Shown piece after piece: positions 1 to 5,302 of a DNA stretch of 5,302 nucleotides. Made by a program: the position numbers and the translations under genes. The stretch lies in NCBI GenBank assembly GCA_012511915.1, contig JAAZFB010000388.1:1-5302 (forward strand). The letters are read 5' to 3'. The stretch is from Clostridiaceae bacterium. GTDB lineage: Bacteria > Bacillota > Clostridia > Monoglobales > Firm-18. The notes under the pieces were generated by a model that saw only the letters and a program-made list of their open reading frames with translations, did not search any database and had not been told where the DNA came from. Each line of letters begins with the position of its first letter. Position 1 is the first letter of the stretch.

Positions 1-581
1 GAGGGAATATTAAATTGTTTATCTGCAACAGTGCACGAGGTGGATTCGCAACCGCCGATATATGCAGCGCGTGCGCCATAAACGGCACCGTCATAACCTT
101 GTGCACGACGGGCACCGAATTCCATTACATCTCTGCCATGGGCAGAACGCACAATTCGGTTTGCTTTGGTAGCAATAAGCGACTGATGATTTATCGTTAA
201 CAAAATCATCGTTTCTATCAACTGGGCCTGTATTATCGGCCCCCTCACCACAATAAGCGGTTCATTGGGGAATATGGGTGTGCCTTCTTCTATTCCCCAT
301 ACATCACATTCAAATTTAAAGTTCTTAAGATATTTCAAAAAACCTTCTGAAAAAATGTTTTTGGACCGTAAAAATTCAATATCAGTATCAGTAAACTTTA
401 AATTGCTCAGATGATTAATTGCCTGCTCCAAACCCGCCATTATGGCAAACCCGCCGCCATCGGGTATTTTACGAAAATACAAATCGAAATATGCGGTCTT
501 ATCGCCTATTCCCTGTTCAAAATATCCGTTTGCCATCGTAAATTCATAAAAATCTGTTAATAATGTTAAGTTAGTTCTCAT
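1..581 (-). CDS. pncB: Nicotinate phosphoribosyltransferase, N-terminal 193 codons (cut by left edge)
   Basis: Reading leftward from the ATG at 581-579 gives an open frame of 193 codons with no stop before the edge, so the C-terminal part is missing. Family hallmarks are visible: LLTDFYEFTMANGY at residues 7-20, NHQSLIATKANRI at 131-143, EFGARRAQGYDGA at 154-166 and GARAAYIGGC at 169-178. The enzyme makes nicotinate mononucleotide from nicotinate and PRPP with ATP hydrolysis (cytosolic NAD salvage). The segment expected to carry the phosphorylated catalytic histidine lies beyond the window, so integrity cannot be judged. The start is set by the normal family N-terminus. A run of six G (590-585) sits only 3 bases before the ATG, an unusually tight spacing. 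The ATG lies inside the end of the upstream gene (11-bp overlap), so translational coupling in one operon is likely. The family call is firm; the operon role is inferred. Confidence 0.95.
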   Translation of the reverse strand, partial: MRTNLTLLTDFYEFTMANGYFEQGIGDKTAYFDLYFRKIPDGGGFAIMAGLEQAINHLSNLKFTDTDIEFLRSKNIFSEGFLKYLKNFKFECDVWGIEEGTPIFPNEPLIVVRGPIIQAQLIETMILLTINHQSLIATKANRIVRSAHGRDVMEFGARRAQGYDGAVYGARAAYIGGCESTSCTVADKQFNIP

Positions 582-2598
582 TTTCCCCCCGCTTTCTTGG
601 TATGAGTATATTATAAATTATTTCAGCCGCTAATGAATTTGTTACTGTTCTTTTTGGTACAAAAGCATTCCCTCCCACTATTCCCAAGCCTTGCGCAATT
701 GCTGCATAACCTATAAGTTCAGGATTTATTGCTCCCTCATCAATGAAGTTTGTCTTATATGTATCTTTAAGCTCGGCAGCTTTTGTAAAGCCCAATAACC
801 TTACAGCATATTTTATTGCATTTTCAAAGGTGATGGTTGCGTCACCTTCCCTTTCTTGTATTTCCAACACACTTTGTTGATACAGTTCCTTATATAATTC
901 ATCACCGTAAAGAACATAATTTTTTATAGCTTTATATAACCAATTAAAGTATTGTGCTTGTGTTATATCATTATCCGGATAAAAGTATTTATCGTAGTCA
1001 AAAAAGTCCGCCGACAGCAATGTTTTAATGGCTTTTTTCGACGGGTGTTGTTCTATATCCAAAAATACTTCGCTTGTATCTTTTAGAAACGGCACGAAGT
1101 TTCTATAACAGACCTCACCGGTATGCGCATTTACATTTTGCGGCACTTCAGGCAAGAAATCATACACCAATCTGACATCAATATCATTTACATTCTTGGG
1201 TATTTTTATTTTTGATTTGGATATTGTTATATATCTGACACTATATTCACCTTTTGAAAACAACGCCTGGAAAGCCTCTTCTTCGGTTATGTCAGGTCGC
1301 ACATCAGGTAAGGTATTATCCCAAATCGTTTGAAAAGATAACACCCTGCCGCTCTGCGCGGATATAATAATTACAATCCCGTTATCTGTATACTTTATGC
1401 CCGTATCATACCTTGTAAACATGATACGATAGTTATACCCGCCGTTTTCTGCCTGAACTTTGTTTATCTCGCCCATGTCGCAAATTTTAATCTTTTCAGG
1501 CGCTAAATCCCGGGCAAATTCGAAAGCCTTATCAAGTGCCTCCTGTTCGTGAATGCCGTAGTCTTCGCCATAATCCTCACCCAAGCTAAACCGCGTAATT
1601 TCTTGTGTCTTCGCATTTATTTCAACATTAATAATGCTATCTTGCGTGTTGGCAAATTGAATTTTGTAATAATAATTGTCTTGCAAATCCGTTAAGGTAG
1701 TGTGAGTCTTTAATGTATATCCGCTGATAATCTTTATTTTAGCTCTGATGCCGTTTATTACCTCTGTAACCGACAGTAAATCGGGGGGCAAATCACCCGC
1801 GGCAACTCTGTTTTCAGCGCGTGTTTGAAATATTGTATTGCCGGTAAAATATTTACCCCACGTTAAATTTGTGTTGTTGATTTCACCGGTAAACGCATTA
1901 ATATACTCAGCTTTTTGCTTGTTGACACTGTAAAGCAAAGATGCTTTACCCGTAGTATCAGTAATGCATTCTAAAGAAATTCCTATTCTTTTTTTTAGCA
2001 TACTTTTTGCCTGTTCTGATGTAATAATGCCTTGCGGTTTTGGAAAATTGATAATATCATACCAGCGTACCGCAAATTCAGAAAGGATATTATCACGGGC
2101 ATTTACAGTTGCGATAATATAGTTATCGTAATATGGCACATCGTTTTCAAATCTCACAAAATGGATTTGGTAAAAATCGCTGTTTCTGACTAAATAATTC
2201 TCCCTGCTTTTGGGTCTGACACTGTATGCAAATTCAGGGCATATTTTTTTTAATTGCTCATATGCGATTTGTTCGGCTTGTCCATAGTCAAACGCCGCAA
2301 GTTTATAGTCTCCCTCAAAACTACCGTATTCGTAATTATTATAGTAAATTATCCTACCTAATTCATCAGCGGTAACACCAACATAACCGCCGCCTTTTGA
2401 ATTTTCACCGCGCCATGACATATTATATAACGTCTCAGTTGCACTCTGCTTAATGTCACTGTGAAATTCCGTGTAATATTCAGGTATATCAAGCTTTTTT
2501 TTAACGGTAGAAACAATGCCTTGCATACTGTTTTCTGCAGAAAAAGACATAATTGGGAAAATATTTAGTATAATTAGCATAACACTTATGATTTTCAT
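571..2598 (-). CDS. Exported YcdB/YcdC-like repeat protein with C-terminal SLH domains
   Basis: A 675-residue protein. Residues 1-21 form a signal peptide: Lys2, a hydrophobic core, and likely cleavage near the SFSA at 18-21. Residues about 25-245 and 275-500 look like two copies of a PepSY-like YcdB/YcdC unit: each has a stretch like EQAEQ/HEQEALDKAFEFA, a Tyr/Phe-rich strand region, and a closing turn (FTGEI near 236, HTGEV near 492). Residues about 510-665 resemble three S-layer homology repeats (FLDIEQHPSKKAI, then FYPDNDITQAQYFNWLYKAI; a weaker middle one; FIDEGAINPE to SLAAEIIYNIL). The usual TRAE motif is degenerate (ITQAQ, VTNSL), so binding to a cell-wall polymer is plausible but not certain. 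A short tandem GEDYGEDYG lies at 340-348. The start has an AAGGA Shine-Dalgarno 9 bases upstream (2612-2608). The molecular function is unknown; a surface or peptidoglycan-associated role is inferred. It is read ahead of pncB and overlaps it. Confidence 0.85.
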   Translation of the reverse strand: MKIISVMLIILNIFPIMSFSAENSMQGIVSTVKKKLDIPEYYTEFHSDIKQSATETLYNMSWRGENSKGGGYVGVTADELGRIIYYNNYEYGSFEGDYKLAAFDYGQAEQIAYEQLKKICPEFAYSVRPKSRENYLVRNSDFYQIHFVRFENDVPYYDNYIIATVNARDNILSEFAVRWYDIINFPKPQGIITSEQAKSMLKKRIGISLECITDTTGKASLLYSVNKQKAEYINAFTGEINNTNLTWGKYFTGNTIFQTRAENRVAAGDLPPDLLSVTEVINGIRAKIKIISGYTLKTHTTLTDLQDNYYYKIQFANTQDSIINVEINAKTQEITRFSLGEDYGEDYGIHEQEALDKAFEFARDLAPEKIKICDMGEINKVQAENGGYNYRIMFTRYDTGIKYTDNGIVIIISAQSGRVLSFQTIWDNTLPDVRPDITEEEAFQALFSKGEYSVRYITISKSKIKIPKNVNDIDVRLVYDFLPEVPQNVNAHTGEVCYRNFVPFLKDTSEVFLDIEQHPSKKAIKTLLSADFFDYDKYFYPDNDITQAQYFNWLYKAIKNYVLYGDELYKELYQQSVLEIQEREGDATITFENAIKYAVRLLGFTKAAELKDTYKTNFIDEGAINPELIGYAAIAQGLGIVGGNAFVPKRTVTNSLAAEIIYNILIPRKRGENEN

Positions 2599-2630
2599 AT
2601 GTATCTATCCTTTTAAAATCATATTAATTA

Positions 2631-2639
2631 TGATATAAT
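2631..2639 (+). promoter_or_regulatory. Possible plus-strand extended -10 facing the small ORF
   Basis: TGATATAAT at 2631-2639 is a perfect extended -10 (TGnTATAAT). The -35 position at 2611-2616 reads TTTTAA, a poor match. Transcription would begin near 2646 and give a leader of about 90 bases to the small ORF at 2737. It lies back-to-back with, and just beyond, the minus-strand promoter, so the two could interfere. Chance hits are common in such AT-rich DNA. Confidence 0.35.
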
Positions 2640-2648
2640 AATTATACT

Positions 2649-2677
2649 ATTATAACATCTACATTAACTTTTTTCAA
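2649..2677 (-). promoter_or_regulatory. Sigma-A-type promoter with extended -10 for the YcdB/SLH-pncB unit
   Basis: On the minus strand, TTGAAA (2677-2672) is followed after exactly 17 bases by TATAAT (2654-2649), preceded by TG one base upstream (extended -10). The expected transcript starts near 2642, giving a leader of about 43 bases before the ATG at 2598. The region is AT-rich, but match and spacing are near consensus. No operator palindrome was recognised. Confidence 0.75.
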
Positions 2678-2736
2678 TAAATGTTACACAATAGTAGTAA
2701 TTAATGCTTTCAATTTTTATTATGGAGGTGCTTTAA

Positions 2737-2862
2737 GTGTGTAAAAATGATAAAATCAACAATACTTCCCGAAAAGAGAAAGAAAATAAGCCATTAACTA
2801 AAGAAGATTTAGATGATTTTATTTTCAAAGGTGAGACGTCAAAACCTCATTCAGACAGGTAG
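2737..2862 (+). CDS. Small hydrophilic protein of 41 residues, unknown function
   Basis: A GTG start at 2737 is preceded by GGAGGTG (2724-2730) with a 6-base spacer, one of the best ribosome binding sites in the window. The frame runs 41 codons to TAG at 2860-2862. The product starts (M)CKNDKINNTSRKEKENK and ends KGETSKPHSDR. It is highly charged, lysine-rich in the first half with an acidic patch EDLDDF near residues 23-28. It has one cysteine (residue 2), no signal peptide and no membrane segment. I recognise no family. The case for a real gene is the Shine-Dalgarno, codon-like composition, and its placement in an otherwise empty gap just before a structured inverted repeat. Against it: the short length and no visible homology. 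A small regulatory peptide or a small cytosolic binding protein are both possible; nothing in the sequence selects between them. Confidence 0.55.
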   Translation: MCKNDKINNTSRKEKENKPLTKEDLDDFIFKGETSKPHSDR

Positions 2863-2868
2863 ACATAA

Positions 2869-2956
2869 GGGTTTTGAATAATTGGGGATGTAAATTCGTG
2901 AGATTCAAACAGAAATTTGCCGCATAAAATTTGTGTCATCCAATTATTCAACACCC
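2869..2956. repeat. Long imperfect inverted repeat between small ORF and SRP RNA promoter
   Basis: The left arm (2869-2890, GGGTTTTGAATAATTGG then GGATG) is the reverse complement of the right arm (2937-2956, CATCCAATTATTCAACACCC) except for one mismatch and a 2-base bulge. The pairing continues inward with AAATT (2892-2896) against AATTT (2928-2932), leaving a loop of about 31 bases. It starts 6 bases after the small ORF stop. It is not a classic terminator: the central stem is AT-rich and the only T-run (2968-2973) is 11 bases past the stem. It could be an RNA structure at the 3' end of the small transcript, or a small MITE-like element; no convincing target duplication flanks it. Confidence 0.7.
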
Positions 2957-2982
2957 AATACTTAATATTTTTTGATATTTCC

Positions 2983-3011
2983 TTGAATTCGGGGCAAAAT
3001 TATATTATAAT
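2983..3011 (+). promoter_or_regulatory. Sigma-A-type promoter for the SRP RNA
   Basis: TTGAAT (2983-2988) and TATAAT (3006-3011) are separated by exactly 17 bases. The start expected about 7 bases past the -10, near 3018, coincides with the 5' strand of the SRP RNA end helix (3017-3026). This agreement between an independent promoter and RNA-structure prediction makes both calls stronger. The promoter may also supply transcripts for dnaX, ybaB and recR. Confidence 0.85.
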
Positions 3012-3017
3012 AAATAC

Positions 3018-3291
3018 ATACCGCACTAATCGGGGAAGTAGCGGCACCCTGTACCCATAATCCGCTATAATGGGGATGAATACTCTTTTGAGGTATTGAT
3101 TATATAAGGTCTGAAGCTTTGAAAAATATGATGAGAGTCGGGTCCTGTGCAACAAAACGTTATGAACCTCGTCAGGTCGGGAACGAAGCAGCGATAAGTA
3201 ATTGTTTTGTGTGCCCCAGGGTAGCCGGATTTGAATATTTTTACTCAGTTAACGCTTATGTACTCATATCGACAATGAGTTGTGCGGTATG
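3018..3291 (+). ncRNA. ffs: Signal recognition particle RNA, large Bacillus/Clostridium type
   Basis: The SRP RNA binds Ffh and targets nascent membrane and secreted proteins. The S-domain signature is clear: GTCAGGTC, a GGAA tetraloop (3180-3183), then GAAGCAGC (3185-3192). The downstream CCCAGGGTAGCC (3214-3225) matches the other side of the symmetric-loop region. Supporting pairings seen: end helix 3017-3026 with 3282-3291 (10 bp, perfect), TAGCGG 3039-3044 with CCGCTA 3062-3067, AAAAATAT 3122-3129 with 3235-3242 (long helix 5), and ACAAAAC 3152-3158 with GTTTTGT 3204-3210. The 5' part with GTAGCGGCACCCTGTACCC (3038-3056) is the Alu-domain region, so this is the long form of about 274 nt, not the short 4.5S form. 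Unusually, the pair closing the tetraloop is G3179:C3184 where C:G is standard. The apparent 61-codon frame at 3119-3304 is an artefact of this RNA. Position just before dnaX is typical of Firmicutes. Confidence 0.95.
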
Positions 3292-3298
3292 TTTTTTT
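3282..3298 (+). terminator. T-tract end of the SRP RNA transcript
   Basis: GTGCGGTATG (3282-3291), the 3' strand of the SRP end helix, is followed at once by seven T (3292-3298). A local hairpin, ACTCAT (3262-3267) with ATGAGT (3275-3280), lies slightly too far upstream to be the classic terminator stem. Termination here is probably partial if dnaX, 31 bases further on, has no promoter of its own. Confidence 0.45.
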
Positions 3299-3328
3299 AT
3301 ATAAGGATTTTTAGGGGGGCAATAATTA

Positions 3329-4870
3329 GTGTCATACCAGGCAATCTATCGAAAATGGCGCCCGATTGTTTTTGAAGATGTAATCGGTCAATCGCATATC
3401 ACCGAAACGCTAAAAAATGAATTGGTTAACAATAAGGTAGCGCATGCCTACCTTTTTTGCGGTACAAGAGGCACCGGCAAAACATCTACCGCAAAAATAT
3501 TCAGTAGGGCAGTAAACTGTGAAACCCCCGAACCCAACGGCAATCCATGCAATAAATGCACAAGCTGTATAGGCACGCAGAGCGGCACAATAATTGATAT
3601 TATCGAAATAGACGCTGCCTCAAATAACGGCGTTGACGATATCAGAAAATTACGGGACGAAATAGCGTATACCCCTGCTAATGTAAAGTATAAGGTTTAC
3701 ATTATAGATGAAGTACATATGCTTTCAACGGGGGCGTTTAATGCTTTGCTGAAAACGCTTGAGGAGCCTCCACGACATGTAATATTTATTCTTGCAACAA
3801 CCGAACCGCACAAAATCCCTGCTACAATTCAATCACGCTGTCAACGGTTTGACTTTCGCAGAATTTCCAACCACCATATATCGGGCAGATTGGCTGAAAT
3901 AGCACGCACCGAAGAGATAAAAATCTCTTTGGATGCAATAAAGCTTATAGCAGTTTTAAGCGACGGTTCTATGAGGGACGCGCTCAGTATACTTGACCTT
4001 TGCAGCGGAATAACAGGTGAAATAACAAAAGAGTACGTTGAAAAACTTACCGGCATAACAGGCAGCGAAATTGTGTTTAAAACCTCAAAAGCGCTCATCA
4101 GTGGTGATATCTCACAGGCAATAGCTTACACAAACGATGCAATAAAAACGGGGCGTGAGATTACTTTTTTTGCTGAAGAATTACTTGGTTTTTTTAGAGA
4201 ATTGTTGATATGCAAAATCTGTTTGACTGCAAGTGAAATTTTAGATAAATCCAAAGAAGATTTAGAGTACTTAACAGAACTTTCAAAAAAAGCCACTGAA
4301 GAGATGATTGTTCATTCGATAAAGACTTTTTCGGATACTCTTGCAGTATGCAAATGGGCAACCAATCCACGAATAATACTTGAAACCGCAATTGTTAAAA
4401 TATGCAAACCTGAATTAGATTCAACGAACGAAGCTTTCGCAGCACGCATAAAAAACTTAGAATCTGCTATTGTACTCGGCAACTTGCCCGTGAAAACTAA
4501 AGATGAACCTACCGATGCTGTTGCTATTGATAACAAAAAAGCTAAAGACAAGCCAAAGGCAAAGGACGATTGGGCGCTGACTGTCGAAGCAATCAGAACC
4601 CAAGATGCCGCATCCGCGCCTTTACTTAATGATACCGAATGTGTAATTCAAGACGGGTGTGCCAATATAATCTTTAAAGAGGCCACACTTAAAGATTTCG
4701 CGTGCAAAAACGAAAATTTAGTTAAGTTGTTAAATAATAGCTTGCACGGTTTAGCTATTAAATTTGCAACGCATACAGAGCTTGACAACAAACAAAATGA
4801 TAAGTCACAACCTATTGACGAGCTTATTGCAAAAAAAACCTATTTGGATGACCAAATGACAATATATTAA
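3329..4870 (+). CDS. dnaX: DNA polymerase III subunit gamma/tau (clamp-loader ATPase)
   Basis: A 513-residue AAA+ ATPase that, with delta and delta', loads the sliding clamp at the replication fork. The N-terminus SYQAIYRKWRP and FEDVIGQSHI is diagnostic. Key sites: Walker A GTRGTGKTS (45-53); zinc cysteines C64, C74, C77, C80; Walker B IIDEVHML (125-132); sensor 1 ATTEP (156-160); arginine finger SRC (169-171); sensor 2 GSMRDAL (213-219). Residues about 243-375 are the oligomerisation domain III. A low-complexity Lys/Asp linker (about 390-412) leads to a small C-terminal domain (about 414-482, from DDWALTVEAI to LAIKFAT) as in other Firmicutes DnaX; the length is normal for clostridia. The start is GTG at 3329 behind GGGGGG (3314-3319) with a 9-base spacer, and gives the canonical N-terminus. 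The YbaB gene follows after 15 bases. Two A-runs (codons 320-321 and 403-404) are possible -1 slip sites, each with a stop at once in the -1 frame. Confidence 0.97.
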   Translation: MSYQAIYRKWRPIVFEDVIGQSHITETLKNELVNNKVAHAYLFCGTRGTGKTSTAKIFSRAVNCETPEPNGNPCNKCTSCIGTQSGTIIDIIEIDAASNNGVDDIRKLRDEIAYTPANVKYKVYIIDEVHMLSTGAFNALLKTLEEPPRHVIFILATTEPHKIPATIQSRCQRFDFRRISNHHISGRLAEIARTEEIKISLDAIKLIAVLSDGSMRDALSILDLCSGITGEITKEYVEKLTGITGSEIVFKTSKALISGDISQAIAYTNDAIKTGREITFFAEELLGFFRELLICKICLTASEILDKSKEDLEYLTELSKKATEEMIVHSIKTFSDTLAVCKWATNPRIILETAIVKICKPELDSTNEAFAARIKNLESAIVLGNLPVKTKDEPTDAVAIDNKKAKDKPKAKDDWALTVEAIRTQDAASAPLLNDTECVIQDGCANIIFKEATLKDFACKNENLVKLLNNSLHGLAIKFATHTELDNKQNDKSQPIDELIAKKTYLDDQMTIY

Positions 4871-4885
4871 AGGGGGCAGAAGCCT

Positions 4886-5224
4886 ATGGCAAAAAACAAA
4901 TACCCAAAAATGGGCGGAAATATGAATGACATGTTAAAACAAGCTCAAAAAATGCAACAACAGATGGAAAGCATACAGCAAGATGTCGAAAACCGCTTGG
5001 TGGAAGCATCGGCAGGTGGCGGCGCTGTTACTGTAACAATGAACGGTAAAAAGGAAGTAAAATCAATAAAAATAGATCCCGATATTATTGAGACGGAAGA
5101 TATTGAAATGCTTGAAGATATTGTTATGGCGGCGGTTAACGAAGCAATTTCAAAAGCAAACGAAATGATGACCGGGGAAATGGGTAAACTTACCGGCGGT
5201 ATAAATCTGCCCGGTTTATTTTAA
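4886..5224 (+). CDS. ybaB: YbaB/EbfC family nucleoid-associated DNA-binding protein
   Basis: A 112-residue protein of the usual family length. It shows the family pattern: a Met/Gln-rich N-terminal helix (MNDMLKQAQKMQQQMESIQQ, residues 12-31), the turn VEASAGGGAVTVTMNGKKEVKSI with the glycine-rich strand start (42-64), IDPDIIE (66-72), a second helix with DIVMAAVNEAISKANEM (81-97), and a Gly-rich tail ending INLPGLF. Members form dimers that bind DNA with little sequence preference and coat or compact it; a precise role in replication or recombination is not settled. AGGGGG at 4871-4876 precedes the ATG by 9 bases and directly follows the dnaX stop at 4870, so dnaX and this gene are surely co-transcribed. 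The family name is secure; the function is general. Confidence 0.95.
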   Translation: MAKNKYPKMGGNMNDMLKQAQKMQQQMESIQQDVENRLVEASAGGGAVTVTMNGKKEVKSIKIDPDIIETEDIEMLEDIVMAAVNEAISKANEMMTGEMGKLTGGINLPGLF

Positions 5225-5228
5225 TGCA

Positions 5229-5302
5229 ATGGAATATTATGTAGCCCCGCTTGCAAAACTGATAGAACAATTTGAAACGCTACCGGGAATAGGTCACAAG
5301 AC
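5229..5302 (+). CDS. recR: Recombination mediator RecR, N-terminal 24 codons (cut by right edge)
   Basis: The frame from ATG 5229 reads MEYYVAPLAKLIEQFETLPGIGHK, the characteristic RecR start with the helix-hairpin-helix LPGIG at 18-22, and is cut by the window edge. RecR works with RecO and RecF to load RecA on SSB-coated single-stranded DNA; its zinc finger and Toprim domain are outside the window. It starts 4 bases after the ybaB stop (5222-5224) with no clear Shine-Dalgarno in the preceding 15 bases, so translation probably depends on termination-reinitiation from ybaB. An ATG at 5224 overlapping that stop is in another frame and meets TAG six codons later, so it is not the start. Placement after dnaX and ybaB is the standard gene order. 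Confidence 0.93.
   Translation, partial: MEYYVAPLAKLIEQFETLPGIGHK

Noticed and set aside
15..200. Plus-strand 61-codon frame
   Set aside because: It lies opposite pncB, whose minus-strand frame gives clear family motifs; there is no Shine-Dalgarno.
2869..2973. Inverted repeat plus T-run as a rho-independent terminator
   Set aside because: The T-run starts 11 bases after the stem and the stem is AT-rich, so it does not match an intrinsic terminator.
3119..3304. Plus-strand 61-codon frame
   Set aside because: It falls within the SRP RNA; its bases are explained by RNA helices and the S-domain signature.
3841..4551. Three minus-strand frames of 65-85 codons
   Set aside because: All are antisense to dnaX, which has intact motifs throughout, and none has a ribosome binding site or a recognisable product.
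4831..4851. A8 run near the dnaX end as a frameshift site
   Set aside because: The heptamer is good, but a -1 slip would replace only the last ten residues with four others, with no evident purpose.
1..5302. CRISPR array, tRNA genes, insertion sequence or phage genes
   Set aside because: No regularly spaced direct repeats, no tRNA-like cloverleaf and no transposase or phage-type protein were seen in any frame.

Overview
The window looks like a low-G+C Gram-positive chromosome, most likely an uncultured or poorly studied member of the Clostridia. Three things point there: a large Bacillus/Clostridium-type SRP RNA with an Alu domain directly upstream of dnaX, the order SRP RNA - dnaX - ybaB/ebfC - recR, and an exported YcdB/YcdC-like protein with S-layer-homology (SLH) repeats. 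The assignment rests on gene order and sequence character, not on a database search. I see nothing that marks the window as a mobile or phage region.

The left part (1-2598) is a minus-strand unit. An exported 675-residue YcdB/YcdC-like protein with a degenerate SLH tail is read first. It overlaps by 11 bp the start of nicotinate phosphoribosyltransferase (pncB), which runs off the left edge. A very good sigma-A-type promoter sits just upstream of the exported-protein gene.

The middle (2599-3328) is a gene-poor but information-rich intergenic region. It holds back-to-back promoters, a 41-codon hydrophilic ORF behind a perfect Shine-Dalgarno (2737-2862), an unexplained long imperfect inverted repeat (2869-2956), a consensus promoter (2983-3011), and the SRP RNA (about 3018-3291), closed by a perfect 10-bp end helix and followed by a T7 tract.

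The right part (3329-5302) is the replication/repair operon: dnaX (clamp-loader gamma/tau), a YbaB/EbfC nucleoid-associated protein, and the start of recR, cut by the right edge. I see no separate promoter between the SRP RNA and dnaX, so dnaX-ybaB-recR may depend on read-through from the SRP RNA promoter.

The most interesting items are the unannotated small ORF with its adjacent inverted repeat, a base-pair swap closing the GGAA tetraloop of the SRP RNA, and A-run codon pairs in dnaX where a -1 slip would meet a stop almost at once, as in E. coli gamma synthesis. I did not find a clearly new multi-gene system.
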